20,212 bases of DNA. It comes from SCUN01 sp046598935 (GTDB lineage: Bacteria; Acidobacteriota; Vicinamibacteria; Vicinamibacterales; SCN-69-37). How positions within the stretch are numbered: position 1 is the stretch's first letter; the number at the start of each line of letters is the position of its first letter. Positions 1 to 7,399 of the stretch are shown one piece after another. Location of the stretch: assembly GCA_046598935.1 (NCBI GenBank), contig JBKJHW010000069.1, positions 1 to 20,212 on the forward strand. The letters run 5' to 3'. Made by a program: the position numbers and the translations under genes. A model generated the notes under the pieces. The model saw only the letters and a program-made list of their open reading frames with translations. It was not told the origin of the DNA and searched no databases.

Positions 1-1698
1 CTCAATGACGTGAAGACCTGGATTAACACAACGATCGCGGGACCGCCCGAGAAGATGAACGCCGCGAGCGCGAACCGGGCCGCCGAAGCGACCGAGATCA
101 TGCGCCTGGCCATCGGCGAATGGAACAGCTTCTACGACGGCTACGACCCGATGTTCTCGTGGTGGATGCGCATGCCGTCGAAGCAGATCGACACCGCGCT
201 CACCGACTACGCGAAGTACCTGCGCGAAAAGGTCGCCGACGAGAACACGCCGGTGAAGCCGCTGTCGATTGCGCCGATCCAGCCGGCGCCGGCGCCGAAA
301 TTTTCCTCGGTCCCCGACCTCAACGAAATCATCGCGCTTCCCCAGGACGAAATGCGCGACATCGTCAACATGTTCAACCAGCAGGGTGGCGGCGGTGGAC
401 GCGGGAGGGGTAACGCCCCGCCTGCGCAAGCCCCGCCTGCGGCGGGTGCTCCGGCGAGCCAACCGTCCGTAGAAACGGCAGGATCGTCCGGTCGGGACAA
501 CAAAGCCTGGCTCGAAGCGCTGAAGACGCTCGACTTCGACACGCTCTCGCGCAACGCGCAGGTCGACTACCTCTATATGAAATGGCGCGCCGAGACCGAC
601 ATCGCCGTCGCCGGCCAGATCATTCCGCCGGGCCCGGCGTTCCGCCCGGATTCGTCAAAGATTCTCGGTAAACCCCGCGGCCGCGAAGGCCTTCTCCGCG
701 ACTTCCGCGACAACATGATTCCGTACTCGCCCGAGCAGCTGATCGCGCTCGCCAACAAAGAGTTTGAATGGTGCGAGAACGAAATGAAGAAGGCCTCGCG
801 CCAGCTGGGCTTTGGCGATGACTGGAAGAAGGCGCTCGAGCACACAAAACAACAGATGGTCGCGCCCGGCGAGCAGCCGCGAATGATCATGGGCCTGCTC
901 AACGAAGCCGTCGACTATCTCCGCGCGAACGATCTCGTCACGGTGCCGAGCGTCGCCGCCGAATCGCTGCACATGACGATGCTGTCGCCGCAGGCGCAGT
1001 TGACGTCGCCGTTCTTCCTCGGCGGCGATCACATCCTTGTTTCGTATCCGACCGACACGATGGATTTCGACGCGCGGATGCAGAGCATGCGCGGCAACAA
1101 CCCCGGCTTCTCGCACGCCGTCGCGCATCACGAGATGATTCCGGGCCACAACCTCGTCGGCTACATGAACCAGCGCTACGCCGGCTACCGGCCGCGGCTC
1201 ACGAGCGGCGGCCCGTTCTACGGCGAGGGCTACCCGCTCTACTGGGAGCTCACGCTCTACGAGCTCGGCTTCAACAAGACGCCCGAGAACAAGATCGGCG
1301 CGCTCTTCTGGCGCATGCACCGCTGCGCGCGCATCATGTTCTCGCTGAACTTCCACATGGGCAACTGGACGCCGGGCCAGGCCGTCGATTTCCTCGTGGA
1401 CAAAGTCGGGCACGAGCGCGACAACGCAGCCGCGGAAGTACGCCGGTCGTTCGAGTCGGCGCAGTATCAGAACCAGCCGCTGTACCAGGCGGCGTATCTG
1501 CTCGGCGGCCTGCAGCTTCGCGGCCTCCGCAAAGAGCTGGTCGACGGCAAGCAGATGACCAACAAGGCGTTCCACGACGAGATCCTGCGGCAGGGCAACA
1601 TGCCGATGGCGCTTGTGCGGCTGAACCTCACGAAGCAGAAACTCACGCGGGACATGGACATCAACTGGAAGTTCTACGGGGAGCTTCCGGAGAAGTAA
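1..1698 (+). CDS. DUF885 family zinc metallopeptidase-like protein, 5' truncated
   Basis: The reading frame is open to the window edge, so the N-terminus (probably with a signal peptide) is missing; the GTG at 10 is only the first start-like codon inside the window. Counting from that GTG, the protein has HHEMIPGH at residues 373-380, an HExxPGH form of the HExxH zinc motif, followed by GEGYPLYWE at 405-413, where the third zinc-ligand glutamate of this family sits. This is the signature of the DUF885 family, putative gluzincin peptidases often exported in Acidobacteriota. Residues 124-157 form a Gly/Arg then Pro/Ala-rich low-complexity insert, probably a flexible linker between the N-terminal and catalytic parts. 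It ends 17 bases from the convergent permease gene, with no clear terminator between. Family membership is well supported; substrate and true cleavage activity are unknown. Confidence 0.88.
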   Translation, partial: LNDVKTWINTTIAGPPEKMNAASANRAAEATEIMRLAIGEWNSFYDGYDPMFSWWMRMPSKQIDTALTDYAKYLREKVADENTPVKPLSIAPIQPAPAPKFSSVPDLNEIIALPQDEMRDIVNMFNQQGGGGGRGRGNAPPAQAPPAAGAPASQPSVETAGSSGRDNKAWLEALKTLDFDTLSRNAQVDYLYMKWRAETDIAVAGQIIPPGPAFRPDSSKILGKPRGREGLLRDFRDNMIPYSPEQLIALANKEFEWCENEMKKASRQLGFGDDWKKALEHTKQQMVAPGEQPRMIMGLLNEAVDYLRANDLVTVPSVAAESLHMTMLSPQAQLTSPFFLGGDHILVSYPTDTMDFDARMQSMRGNNPGFSHAVAHHEMIPGHNLVGYMNQRYAGYRPRLTSGGPFYGEGYPLYWELTLYELGFNKTPENKIGALFWRMHRCARIMFSLNFHMGNWTPGQAVDFLVDKVGHERDNAAAEVRRSFESAQYQNQPLYQAAYLLGGLQLRGLRKELVDGKQMTNKAFHDEILRQGNMPMALVRLNLTKQKLTRDMDINWKFYGELPEK

Positions 1699-1715
1699 GA
1701 CAGGTAGCTGCGATT

Positions 1716-2447
1716 CTACGAAAAAACGAGCTTTATCCCGGCGACGACGAGAACAGCGGCCAGTAGCCGCCTGAATGTCGGCGTGCCAATCCGGCGGCTG
1801 CCGAGCTCGGTGCCAATCAGTCCCCCAACCACAACGGCAATGGCCCATAACGGCAACTGCTCGGGGAGATGGCCAAGGCTCGCGGGGTTTCCTGCGAGCC
1901 CTGCGGCCGAGTTGACGAGGATGAACGCGGCCGCGACGCCGCCGGTCTGCCGTGTCTCGGCCCAGCCCATGAACAACAGCAACGGGCTCAGAAAAATCCC
2001 GCCGCCGGTTCCCGTGAGGCCCGCGAGCAAACCGATGCCGGCGCCGCAAGCGATCGCGATCGGAATCGCCGGCGGAGCCGCCTTCGGCCTCGCCAGATTC
2101 AACACCAGGCGCGCCGCAGCGACCCATAACACAACGCCGACGAGCGTGCGATACCAATGGCCCGGCAGTGTAACCGCGCCGCCGACAAACGCGAGCGGGA
2201 TCGAGCCGAGCGCAAACGGCCAGAAGAGCGACCACGAAAAGAAGCCCGCGCGCGCGAATCGGATCGTGGCGATCGATGCGACAAGCAGGTTGAGCACGAG
2301 GGCCGTCGGCCGCATCATCGGCACGGGCATCCCGGCAAGTGCCATGACCGCGAGATAGCCGGACGCTCCGGCGTGCCCGACCGACGAATAGAGCACAGCG
2401 GCGACGACGAACGCCGCCGCGATCCCGAGCGAGTGCGCGTCAAACAT
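1716..2447 (-). CDS. TauE/SafE family sulfite exporter-like permease
   Basis: A 243-residue membrane protein with about eight hydrophobic segments. It has the TauE/SafE (DUF81) pattern: an N-terminal helix leading to SSVGHAGASGYLAVMAL and an internal repeat-like second half with GLLAGLTGTGGGIFLSPLLL. The family moves small organic or inorganic anions such as sulfite or sulfoacetate across the inner membrane, but substrates vary and none can be named here. The frame stays open 104 codons further upstream, but that stretch runs through the REP doublet and the transposase 3' end and is not hydrophobic, so the ATG at 2447 is chosen. No strong Shine-Dalgarno precedes it. A TACAAT hexamer at 2457-2462 could be a -10 box giving a nearly leaderless mRNA. 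It lies downstream of the RAYT gene in the same direction, with a REP doublet between them. Confidence 0.9.
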   Translation of the reverse strand: MFDAHSLGIAAAFVVAAVLYSSVGHAGASGYLAVMALAGMPVPMMRPTALVLNLLVASIATIRFARAGFFSWSLFWPFALGSIPLAFVGGAVTLPGHWYRTLVGVVLWVAAARLVLNLARPKAAPPAIPIAIACGAGIGLLAGLTGTGGGIFLSPLLLFMGWAETRQTGGVAAAFILVNSAAGLAGNPASLGHLPEQLPLWAIAVVVGGLIGTELGSRRIGTPTFRRLLAAVLVVAGIKLVFS

Positions 2448-2471
2448 GAGAGCGGGATTGTACCGGACCGC

Positions 2472-2539
2472 GCGGCCGAGTTCGAGACCACTCGGCCCTA
2501 CAAGCACTTGTAGGGCGCGCTGGACTCGAAGCGCGCCGC
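2472..2539. repeat. REP doublet copy 1 (inverted pair of GTAG hairpin units)
   Basis: Two hairpin units sit head to head around the centre CTACAAGCACTTGTAG (2498-2513). Left unit: stem GGCCGAG/CTCGGCC around a 10-base loop. Right unit: stem GGCGCGC/GCGCGCC around a 10-base loop. Read outward from the centre, each unit is GTAG, GG, a 5-base stem, a loop ending CTCGAA, the complementary stem, then CCGC. Only the stem bases differ between the units, and they differ in complementary pairs. The element ends 5 bases downstream of the RAYT stop codon and begins 24 bases upstream of the TauE-like start, so it could also act as an intercistronic RNA structure or weak terminator. Confidence 0.9.
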
Positions 2540-2544
2540 ACGCG

Positions 2545-2925
2545 TCAAGAAACGCTCCAGCTATACGGGTAATCCGATTCGCACTCGACGAGCCCAGCGC
2601 GAACAGGGTTGGCCAGGATGTAGCGAATGACAGCTTCGACGGGCGTAGCCTCCCGCAGCACGCGTTCGTGATAGCCGTCCTGCCACACGCTCTCCCGGAG
2701 AATCTGCCAGCAAGCACTAGAGCTACGACGTCGCATGAGGCGGCAAAAGGCTCTAACATCCGACGCGAGCGACAGTCCGTCGATCACTGCATGCAGATGA
2801 TCCGGCATGAATGTGTACGCAAGAACTGCAAACTCCATGTCGTCCGCAGTACGCAGAAATTGGTCACGAACGGCGCTCACCACCGCCGGATCCATGAATA
2901 GCGGCTGGCGGCGCAACGTGCACAT
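2545..2925 (-). CDS. REP-associated tyrosine transposase (RAYT, IS200-like Y1), N-terminus displaced by frameshift
   Basis: The 126-residue frame has the HUH motif in MPDHLHAV (His43, His45) and the single catalytic tyrosine region RYILANPVRAGLV (Tyr102). Both are diagnostic of the TnpA_REP branch of Y1 transposases, which nick single-stranded REP hairpins through a 5'-phosphotyrosine link. WQDGYHERVLR at 81-91 is also typical. The ATG at 2925 starts in the middle of the first beta strand: codons immediately upstream in the same frame read RYFFT, which belongs to the fold, but no start codon lies between them and an in-frame TAG. The expected N-terminus is found in another frame (2940-2993). 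The protein is therefore either an inactive remnant or is made by frameshifting. All catalytic residues are intact. REP doublets flank it on both sides. Confidence 0.8.
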   Translation of the reverse strand: MCTLRRQPLFMDPAVVSAVRDQFLRTADDMEFAVLAYTFMPDHLHAVIDGLSLASDVRAFCRLMRRRSSSACWQILRESVWQDGYHERVLREATPVEAVIRYILANPVRAGLVECESDYPYSWSVS

Positions 2926-2939
2926 AGTAAAGAAGTAAC

Positions 2940-2993
2940 GTGCTGGCCAAGGTAGCCGAAGTCCGGGAGTCTAGCGGGTCTGCGTCGCGTCAT
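2940..2993 (-). pseudogene. Frameshifted N-terminal segment of the RAYT gene
   Basis: From the ATG at 2993 this frame reads MTRRRPARLPDFGYLGQH. This matches the usual RAYT opening (basic residues, RLP, aromatic, G, H/R) that leads into a YFxTxCTxRRxPLF strand. That strand occurs in the next frame, starting at CGT 2938-2940 (RYFFTMCTLRRQPLF). Inserting one base near 2939/2940 would join both parts into one protein of about 149 residues, a normal size for the family. This points to a single-base deletion. A sequencing or assembly error cannot be excluded from one sequence. Confidence 0.6.
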
Positions 2994-3026
2994 CCACGCC
3001 AAGACTGCGAAGCGGATGCCAACGGT

Positions 3027-3094
3027 GCGGCCGAGTTCGAGATCACTCGGCCCTCCACGATTTGTAGGGCGCGCTTGATCTCGAAGCGCGCCGC
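3027..3094. repeat. REP doublet copy 2
   Basis: Same orientation and layout as the doublet on the other side of the RAYT gene. Left stem GGCCGAG/CTCGGCC with loop TTCGAGATCA; right stem GGCGCGC/GCGCGCC with an 11-base loop TTGATCTCGAA. The centre has decayed: the right unit keeps GTAG (3064-3067), but the left unit reads GGAG on the minus strand. Its right end lies 5 bases downstream of the methyltransferase stop codon, the same spacing as copy 1 has to the RAYT stop. Confidence 0.88.
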
Positions 3095-3099
3095 AGCGG

Positions 3100-3777
3100 C
3101 TAGCGCTTCGACCCGACGACGACGAGGTCCCAGGCAGAACCGAGGCGCGTGAGTCGATCGAGATGCGCAACGGCTTGCATCGCCGCGTTGGGAATGTAGG
3201 GGGTCTTTGATTGACCGAAGGTCACCCACGGCCGTCGCCAGTACGCCATCACAAGCCGCAACGGCCAGTGACAGCAGGTGGCGTGTTGGTGAATCGCGAA
3301 GCCGGCCTCGTCGAGCAGCGCCGTGAACGACTCGACTGAGTAGCCTTCACGCGCGTGGTTGGGATCGTACGGCGCCGGCACGCGGGGCACGGACGCGACG
3401 ATGAGCGCGCCGGGGCGCGACACGCGCGCAAGCTCGCGTGCAGCGAGCCGGTCATCAGGAATGTGCTCGAGCACTTCGGTGCAGACAATGCCGTCGAACG
3501 TGTTGTCGTCGAACGGCAGCGCGGTGAGCGAGCCGTTCGTCGTGTGATGCCGCGGGTCCGGATACCACGACCGAAAATCCGGCGACACCTCGAGGTCGAC
3601 GTTGTCGATCCGCGTCACCGCGGGGAACGACTCGATGAAGCCGCAGTACAAACCCTCGCCGCACCCGGCGTTGAGCACGCGACCTGAGAACGTTCGCCCT
3701 CCCATGGCGCGGCGGATCGACGGAAGTTGTGCGGTGAGCCGGGCGGCGTCGGGATATGCCGGGCTCAGAACACTCAC
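3100..3777 (-). CDS. Class I SAM-dependent methyltransferase (Methyltransf_11 type)
   Basis: A 225-residue soluble protein. Motif I is VLNAGCGEG at residues 34-42. An acidic residue (Asp61) follows, and TEVLEHIPDD at 100-109 is the typical post-motif of UbiE/Methyltransf_11 enzymes. The substrate is unknown; homologues of this shape act on lipids, quinones or sugars, and the partner gene suggests an envelope lipid context (inference). The GTG at 3777 is chosen because it overlaps the preceding phospholipase stop as GTGA (translational coupling) and has GAGGA a few bases upstream. The frame stays open further upstream but only inside the phospholipase gene. A REP doublet begins 5 bases after the stop codon. 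Confidence 0.85.
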   Translation of the reverse strand: MSVLSPAYPDAARLTAQLPSIRRAMGGRTFSGRVLNAGCGEGLYCGFIESFPAVTRIDNVDLEVSPDFRSWYPDPRHHTTNGSLTALPFDDNTFDGIVCTEVLEHIPDDRLAARELARVSRPGALIVASVPRVPAPYDPNHAREGYSVESFTALLDEAGFAIHQHATCCHWPLRLVMAYWRRPWVTFGQSKTPYIPNAAMQAVAHLDRLTRLGSAWDLVVVGSKR

Positions 3778-5144
3778 ACTTGTTCCTCGAGGAACCACGC
3801 CCAGAACTCGCCCAGACGATCGCCGGCCGGGCGGCGGCGCCACTTGCGCAAATTGAGCTTGTCGCACGCCTTCATGTCGTCCTCGAAATGCTGACTGAGG
3901 CAGCCGGCAATGCCGGCGTCGTGGACGCAGATGTTGCTTTCCTCGTTGTGCGCGAACGACCGGCTGTCGAAATTTGCCGTGCCGATCGTCGACCAGATCG
4001 AGTCCACCACCATCGTCTTCTGGTGCAGCATCGTCGTGTTGTATTCCCACACTTCGATGCCGGCTTGGAGCAGACGGCCGCAGAGGCGGACACTGTTGCG
4101 GCGCGCGGCGCTGTTGTCGTTGTGCTTGCCCGAGACCATGATGCGCACGCGCACGCCGCGTTTTTTGGCGTCGATCAGCGTCTCGATGGCGACTTCATCG
4201 GGCACGAAATACGGGTTCGCGATGTCGATGGATTTGCGGGCTGCGACGATCGACAGGTAATACATGAGCCGGGCCGGCGACGCACCCGATTCCGGCGAGC
4301 TCATGATGGTTTGCACCGACAGCGGGCCCACCGGATCGATGACGGGGAAAAAGTCGGGTCCGGTAATAATTTCGCCGGTCGTCTGGACCCAGTTCTGCGC
4401 GAAGCCGGTTTGGAGCGGCGTCACGGCCGGCCCTTCGAGACGCGCGTGCGTGTCGCGCCACTGCTTGCAGTTCAGCGCGTTGCCGAGCCACATGTCCGCG
4501 ACGCCAGCGCCGCCCGTGAAGCCGATGCGCCCGTCAATGATGAGAGATTTCCGGTGCGTGCGGTGATTCGTTCGCCAGAGGCTCGACCAGCGAATCGGGT
4601 TGTACCAATCCACCCGGCATCCGCCGTCTTCCAGCACCTTCAGCACGTCTTTGCCGATCGTTGACGACCCGACCGCATCCAGGAGAATTCGCACCGGCAC
4701 ACCGCTCTTGGCGCGCTCGGCGAAGGCGTCGGCGAACTTGCGCCCGATGTCCCCCGCCCAATAGATGTAGGCCTCCATCGTGATCGAGTTCTTCGCGTTC
4801 TGAACGGCCTCGAGCATCACGGGATAGAACTCGTCGCCGTTCTTCATGATCGACAGCGTGTTCCCATCGTGAAACGGCGCGCCGGTCGTGCCGGCGATGG
4901 TGACGAGAATCTCTTCGCTCGTGAGCGATCGATCGTGATCGAGACCGTGCCGCGGGGGCGCCTCGGCGGGCGACGCAAGAAAGGTAAACAGCGAGATGAA
5001 GGCCGTCAGCGGGCTGAGCCACCAGTAGTCGCTTCGGATGAGGTAAATCGTCAGCACGAACCACGGCACCCAGAACCAGATCAAATGGCGGATCCGTGTC
5101 GACGCGGTCACGACTCCCTTGGGCGGACGTCTGAGTGATTTCAC
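3774..5144 (-). CDS. Cardiolipin synthase-like phospholipase D family protein
   Basis: With the GTG at 5144 the protein has 456 residues. Two N-terminal transmembrane helices (about residues 20-37 and 41-57, rich in Trp/Phe/Leu) are followed by two phospholipase D domains. Each has an HKD motif: HRKSLIID (His197, Lys199, Asp204) and HQKTMVVD (His374, Lys376, Asp381). This layout is that of bacterial cardiolipin synthases of the PLD type, which join two phosphatidylglycerols, or one with phosphatidylethanolamine, at the inner membrane. The exact reaction cannot be told from motifs. The frame is open upstream; ATG 5201 would add 19 residues without family character, and neither start has a good Shine-Dalgarno. 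It overlaps the downstream methyltransferase by 4 bases. Confidence 0.85.
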   Translation of the reverse strand: MKSLRRPPKGVVTASTRIRHLIWFWVPWFVLTIYLIRSDYWWLSPLTAFISLFTFLASPAEAPPRHGLDHDRSLTSEEILVTIAGTTGAPFHDGNTLSIMKNGDEFYPVMLEAVQNAKNSITMEAYIYWAGDIGRKFADAFAERAKSGVPVRILLDAVGSSTIGKDVLKVLEDGGCRVDWYNPIRWSSLWRTNHRTHRKSLIIDGRIGFTGGAGVADMWLGNALNCKQWRDTHARLEGPAVTPLQTGFAQNWVQTTGEIITGPDFFPVIDPVGPLSVQTIMSSPESGASPARLMYYLSIVAARKSIDIANPYFVPDEVAIETLIDAKKRGVRVRIMVSGKHNDNSAARRNSVRLCGRLLQAGIEVWEYNTTMLHQKTMVVDSIWSTIGTANFDSRSFAHNEESNICVHDAGIAGCLSQHFEDDMKACDKLNLRKWRRRPAGDRLGEFWAWFLEEQV

Positions 5145-5218
5145 CGCGTCAAGAGTGCCAGAGTTCTGCCGCTGACCGAAGTCTACTTTTGTACGCCGCA
5201 TACTAGAATCGGACCAGC

Positions 5219-5305
5219 ATGAAACGGTTTCTTGCGATCGCCATCGCTGCCGCCGCCGGCGCCGATGCGGTGCCAAACGGCACCGCAATCACGATTGTCA
5301 GATAG
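5219..5305 (+). CDS. Possible 28-residue small hydrophobic protein
   Basis: An ATG-TAG frame of 28 codons encodes MKRFLAIAIAAAAGADAVPN and eight more residues. It resembles a signal peptide (MKR, hydrophobic core, AGADA) with almost no mature part. It lies in the short gap between the fused spermidine-synthase gene and the phospholipase gene, on the opposite strand to both. No Shine-Dalgarno or convincing promoter was seen. It could be a remnant of a lost exported protein, a small membrane peptide, or chance. Confidence 0.15.
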   Translation: MKRFLAIAIAAAAGADAVPNGTAITIVR

Positions 5306-5317
5306 CGCCGCCCGCAG

Positions 5318-7399
5318 CTAATCGAACGACGTCTTTGCCCATTTGGCGACGATCCGGAGCCGCCCCAGCAGGTTCGCCCAGTCGTCTGTCCACACCTGGG
5401 CTTTGGCCGGCAAGGTCGGATGGCGCCACGGCTCGGCGTTCAGGCCCCACTTCTCCGCCGCCACTTCGCCGTCGACGAGCATTACCCACGTGGAGCGCGA
5501 CTCGTCCGGCTCCTCCTTGTCGCGTGCTTGAATGAACCACTGCAAGCCGGCGGCTTCGGCGGTCGCCGCGACCGAGGGGCCGAGGTCGAAGAAGCGGTTC
5601 GACACGTGGACAGCGATGGCACCGCCCGGCGCGAGGGCGCGCGTGTATTCGGCGAAGGCCTCCTCGGTCACGAGATGCACGGGGATGGAGTCCGATGAGA
5701 ATGCGTCGAGCACGATGAGATCGGCGGCGTGACTCGGCAGTTGCGCGGCTTCGATCCGCCCGTCGCCGACACGAATATCAATCTGGGCGCCGCGCCGCCG
5801 CGCCTGCGACAGGTATGCGAAGTACTGCGGATCGGACGCAATCTCCACGACGAGCGGATTGATCTCGAGGAACGTGTATTGATCGCCGCGGCGGGCGTAC
5901 GCCGCGAGCGTACCGGTACCGAGGCCGAATGCGGTGACGCGCTGCGGTTGCACGCGCCGCATCACCTGGCCGATGGGGCTCGCCGGGTGATAGTAGCTTG
6001 TCGGGCGGCGGATCTGATCGGTCGTGATCTCGAAGCCGTGCAGCGTCGTCCCGTTCTTCAGGCGATGCGCCGACGTGCTGATGTCGTCCTGCACGCGCAC
6101 GGTGCCGAAAAAGTTGCGCGCCTGAAAGAGCGTGCGCATCCCGTACGTCGGTGACGTCGATGTTGCGAGCACGACAAGCGCGGCCACGGGAACGGCGCGC
6201 AGAATCCAGCCGCGGGGCGCAAGCGCCATCGCGAGCACCAGCGCGATGGGGTATTCGGGCACCGCCGCCTGAGCCAGCCACGCGGGCGAGTCGTGAAACG
6301 GCGCGCTCAGCCTCGACCAGCTCCACGGGATGATCAGCACGGCGACGATCCCGGCGGCGAGACCGCCGACGCCGATGTGGGTATAAAACAACGGGAGCTC
6401 TTCGTCATTGGGCCGCGATGCGGCAAGACGCGTCGCCAGCGCTGTCACGAGCGCGCCCAGAGCGAGGAGCGGGAGCGGCAGGTCGTTCACGTTCGATGAC
6501 GTGCTCGCGATTCTCAGCACGTACCACAGCGCGGCGGCGGCGGCGATCATCGCCGCCACTTCCACCCATCGGCTCCACCGCTCCGCCCACGCGCTGAATC
6601 CGGCGGCGAAGCCCAGAAGAAACAGCGCGAGCGGCACGATGAAGAGCAACGGAAACGACGCGACGTCGGTCGCCAGATACGTGTTCACGGCGTAGAGCAC
6701 GAACGAGGCCGCGAAGGACAAGGCGGCCCAGTTTGCCCGAACCGTCAGACTCGTACGAACCCCCGCTGTTCGTACGAACACTGGGTGTTCGTACGAACTC
6801 TGAGGGTTCGCTTTCATTGCGACCGCGACCAGGACGAGCAATACCCAAATGAGAACGGCTTGCGACCGAAGCCCGAGGAGCGGCTCAACGAACGCAACGT
6901 ACGCAATGAGCGCGGCGACAGACGCGACGTTGCTCACCGAATACAGCCGATGGGTGTTTGTCGTGCCGCCCCGCTCGCCCGCCCACACCTGCATCAGCGG
7001 CGACGTTGACGAGAGCAGCACGAACGGCAAACCAACACCGAGGACAATTGCCCAGGAAATCCAAAGCACCGGCCCGACGTCCGGCGGAGAATTCCAGAGC
7101 AGCTGCACCGACAACGGCCACGTGACGACCGCTGCGGCGCATAGCCACAGATGGATGCGCTTGGCGGACCGGTGCCGCGCGAGTTGCGCGCTGTAGAAGT
7201 AGCCGCCGACGAGAAGCGCCTGGAACACCATCACGCACGTGTTCCAGACCATCGGGGTGCCGCCGAGGCGCGGCAGCAACACTTTTCCGACGAAGGGTTC
7301 GAGCGTGAACAGTGCGAAGGCCGCAACGGCGACGGCAAGCGGCGCGGAGCCCGGCCCGTGATGGTCGCCGGCGTTTCCGGCGGACGCGTGGTTCTTCAC
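5318..7399 (-). CDS. Fused integral-membrane / spermidine synthase-like protein
   Basis: A 693-residue protein starting with GTG. The N-terminal two thirds is a polytopic membrane domain (roughly a dozen helices; conserved-looking HRLYSVSNVASV around residue 150). The C-terminal 230 residues are a soluble spermidine-synthase (Spermine_synth) fold with FGLGTGTLAAYA as SAM-type motif I and VLDAFSSDSIPVHL as the acidic post-motif. Proteins of this architecture are annotated 'fused MFS/spermidine synthase'; aminopropyl transfer is not proven for them. The start codon overlaps the kinase stop (GTGA), so it is translationally coupled to the two-component pair upstream and may be part of its output or input. 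Residues 201-217, in a loop after a membrane helix, are encoded by a 19-bp-period palindrome array. Confidence 0.85.
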   Translation of the reverse strand: MKNHASAGNAGDHHGPGSAPLAVAVAAFALFTLEPFVGKVLLPRLGGTPMVWNTCVMVFQALLVGGYFYSAQLARHRSAKRIHLWLCAAAVVTWPLSVQLLWNSPPDVGPVLWISWAIVLGVGLPFVLLSSTSPLMQVWAGERGGTTNTHRLYSVSNVASVAALIAYVAFVEPLLGLRSQAVLIWVLLVLVAVAMKANPQSSYEHPVFVRTAGVRTSLTVRANWAALSFAASFVLYAVNTYLATDVASFPLLFIVPLALFLLGFAAGFSAWAERWSRWVEVAAMIAAAAALWYVLRIASTSSNVNDLPLPLLALGALVTALATRLAASRPNDEELPLFYTHIGVGGLAAGIVAVLIIPWSWSRLSAPFHDSPAWLAQAAVPEYPIALVLAMALAPRGWILRAVPVAALVVLATSTSPTYGMRTLFQARNFFGTVRVQDDISTSAHRLKNGTTLHGFEITTDQIRRPTSYYHPASPIGQVMRRVQPQRVTAFGLGTGTLAAYARRGDQYTFLEINPLVVEIASDPQYFAYLSQARRRGAQIDIRVGDGRIEAAQLPSHAADLIVLDAFSSDSIPVHLVTEEAFAEYTRALAPGGAIAVHVSNRFFDLGPSVAATAEAAGLQWFIQARDKEEPDESRSTWVMLVDGEVAAEKWGLNAEPWRHPTLPAKAQVWTDDWANLLGRLRIVAKWAKTSFD
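6749..6810. repeat. 19-bp-period array of palindrome GTTCGTACGAAC inside a CDS
   Basis: Perfect 12-base palindromes GTTCGTACGAAC lie at 6768-6779 and 6787-6798. A copy with two mismatches in its left arm is at 6749-6760, and a half copy GTTCG at 6806-6810 is exactly in phase. Spacing is 19 bases between starts, with non-conserved 7-base spacers. Because 19 is not a multiple of three, the copies are read in three different frames on the minus strand: (S)SYE, VFVRT and GVRTS. Conservation is therefore at DNA level, not protein level. Confidence 0.85.

Larger units (their letters stand above)
2472..3094 (-). mobile_element. REP/RAYT unit: transposase bracketed by two REP doublets
   Basis: The unit consists of a REP doublet (2472-2539), a RAYT gene on the minus strand (2545-2993 including its frameshifted 5' end), and a second doublet in the same orientation (3027-3094). 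The doublets hug the gene: 5 bases after its stop codon and 33 bases before its likely original ATG. RAYTs are domesticated relatives of IS200/IS605 Y1 transposases known from enterobacteria and pseudomonads; they bind REP hairpins with a 5' GTAG and are credited with spreading them. The arrangement seen here is what has been called a REPtron. Boundaries are given by the outer GCGG/CCGC ends of the doublets. No target-site duplication was recognised. Confidence 0.75.

Noticed and set aside
655..2235. 526-codon open frame on the minus strand across the DUF885 gene
   Set aside because: Arg/Ala/His-rich translation with no domain; it is antisense to a clear metallopeptidase and overlaps the TauE-like gene. 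High GC leaves antisense frames open.
2472..3094. CRISPR array
   Set aside because: Only two repeats flank a gene, each is a double hairpin, and there are no spacers of regular length or cas genes.
6749..6810. LexA/SOS box array
   Set aside because: Gram-positive-type LexA sites are GAAC-N4-GTTC; here the arms are reversed (GTTC-N4-GAAC) and lie inside a coding region.
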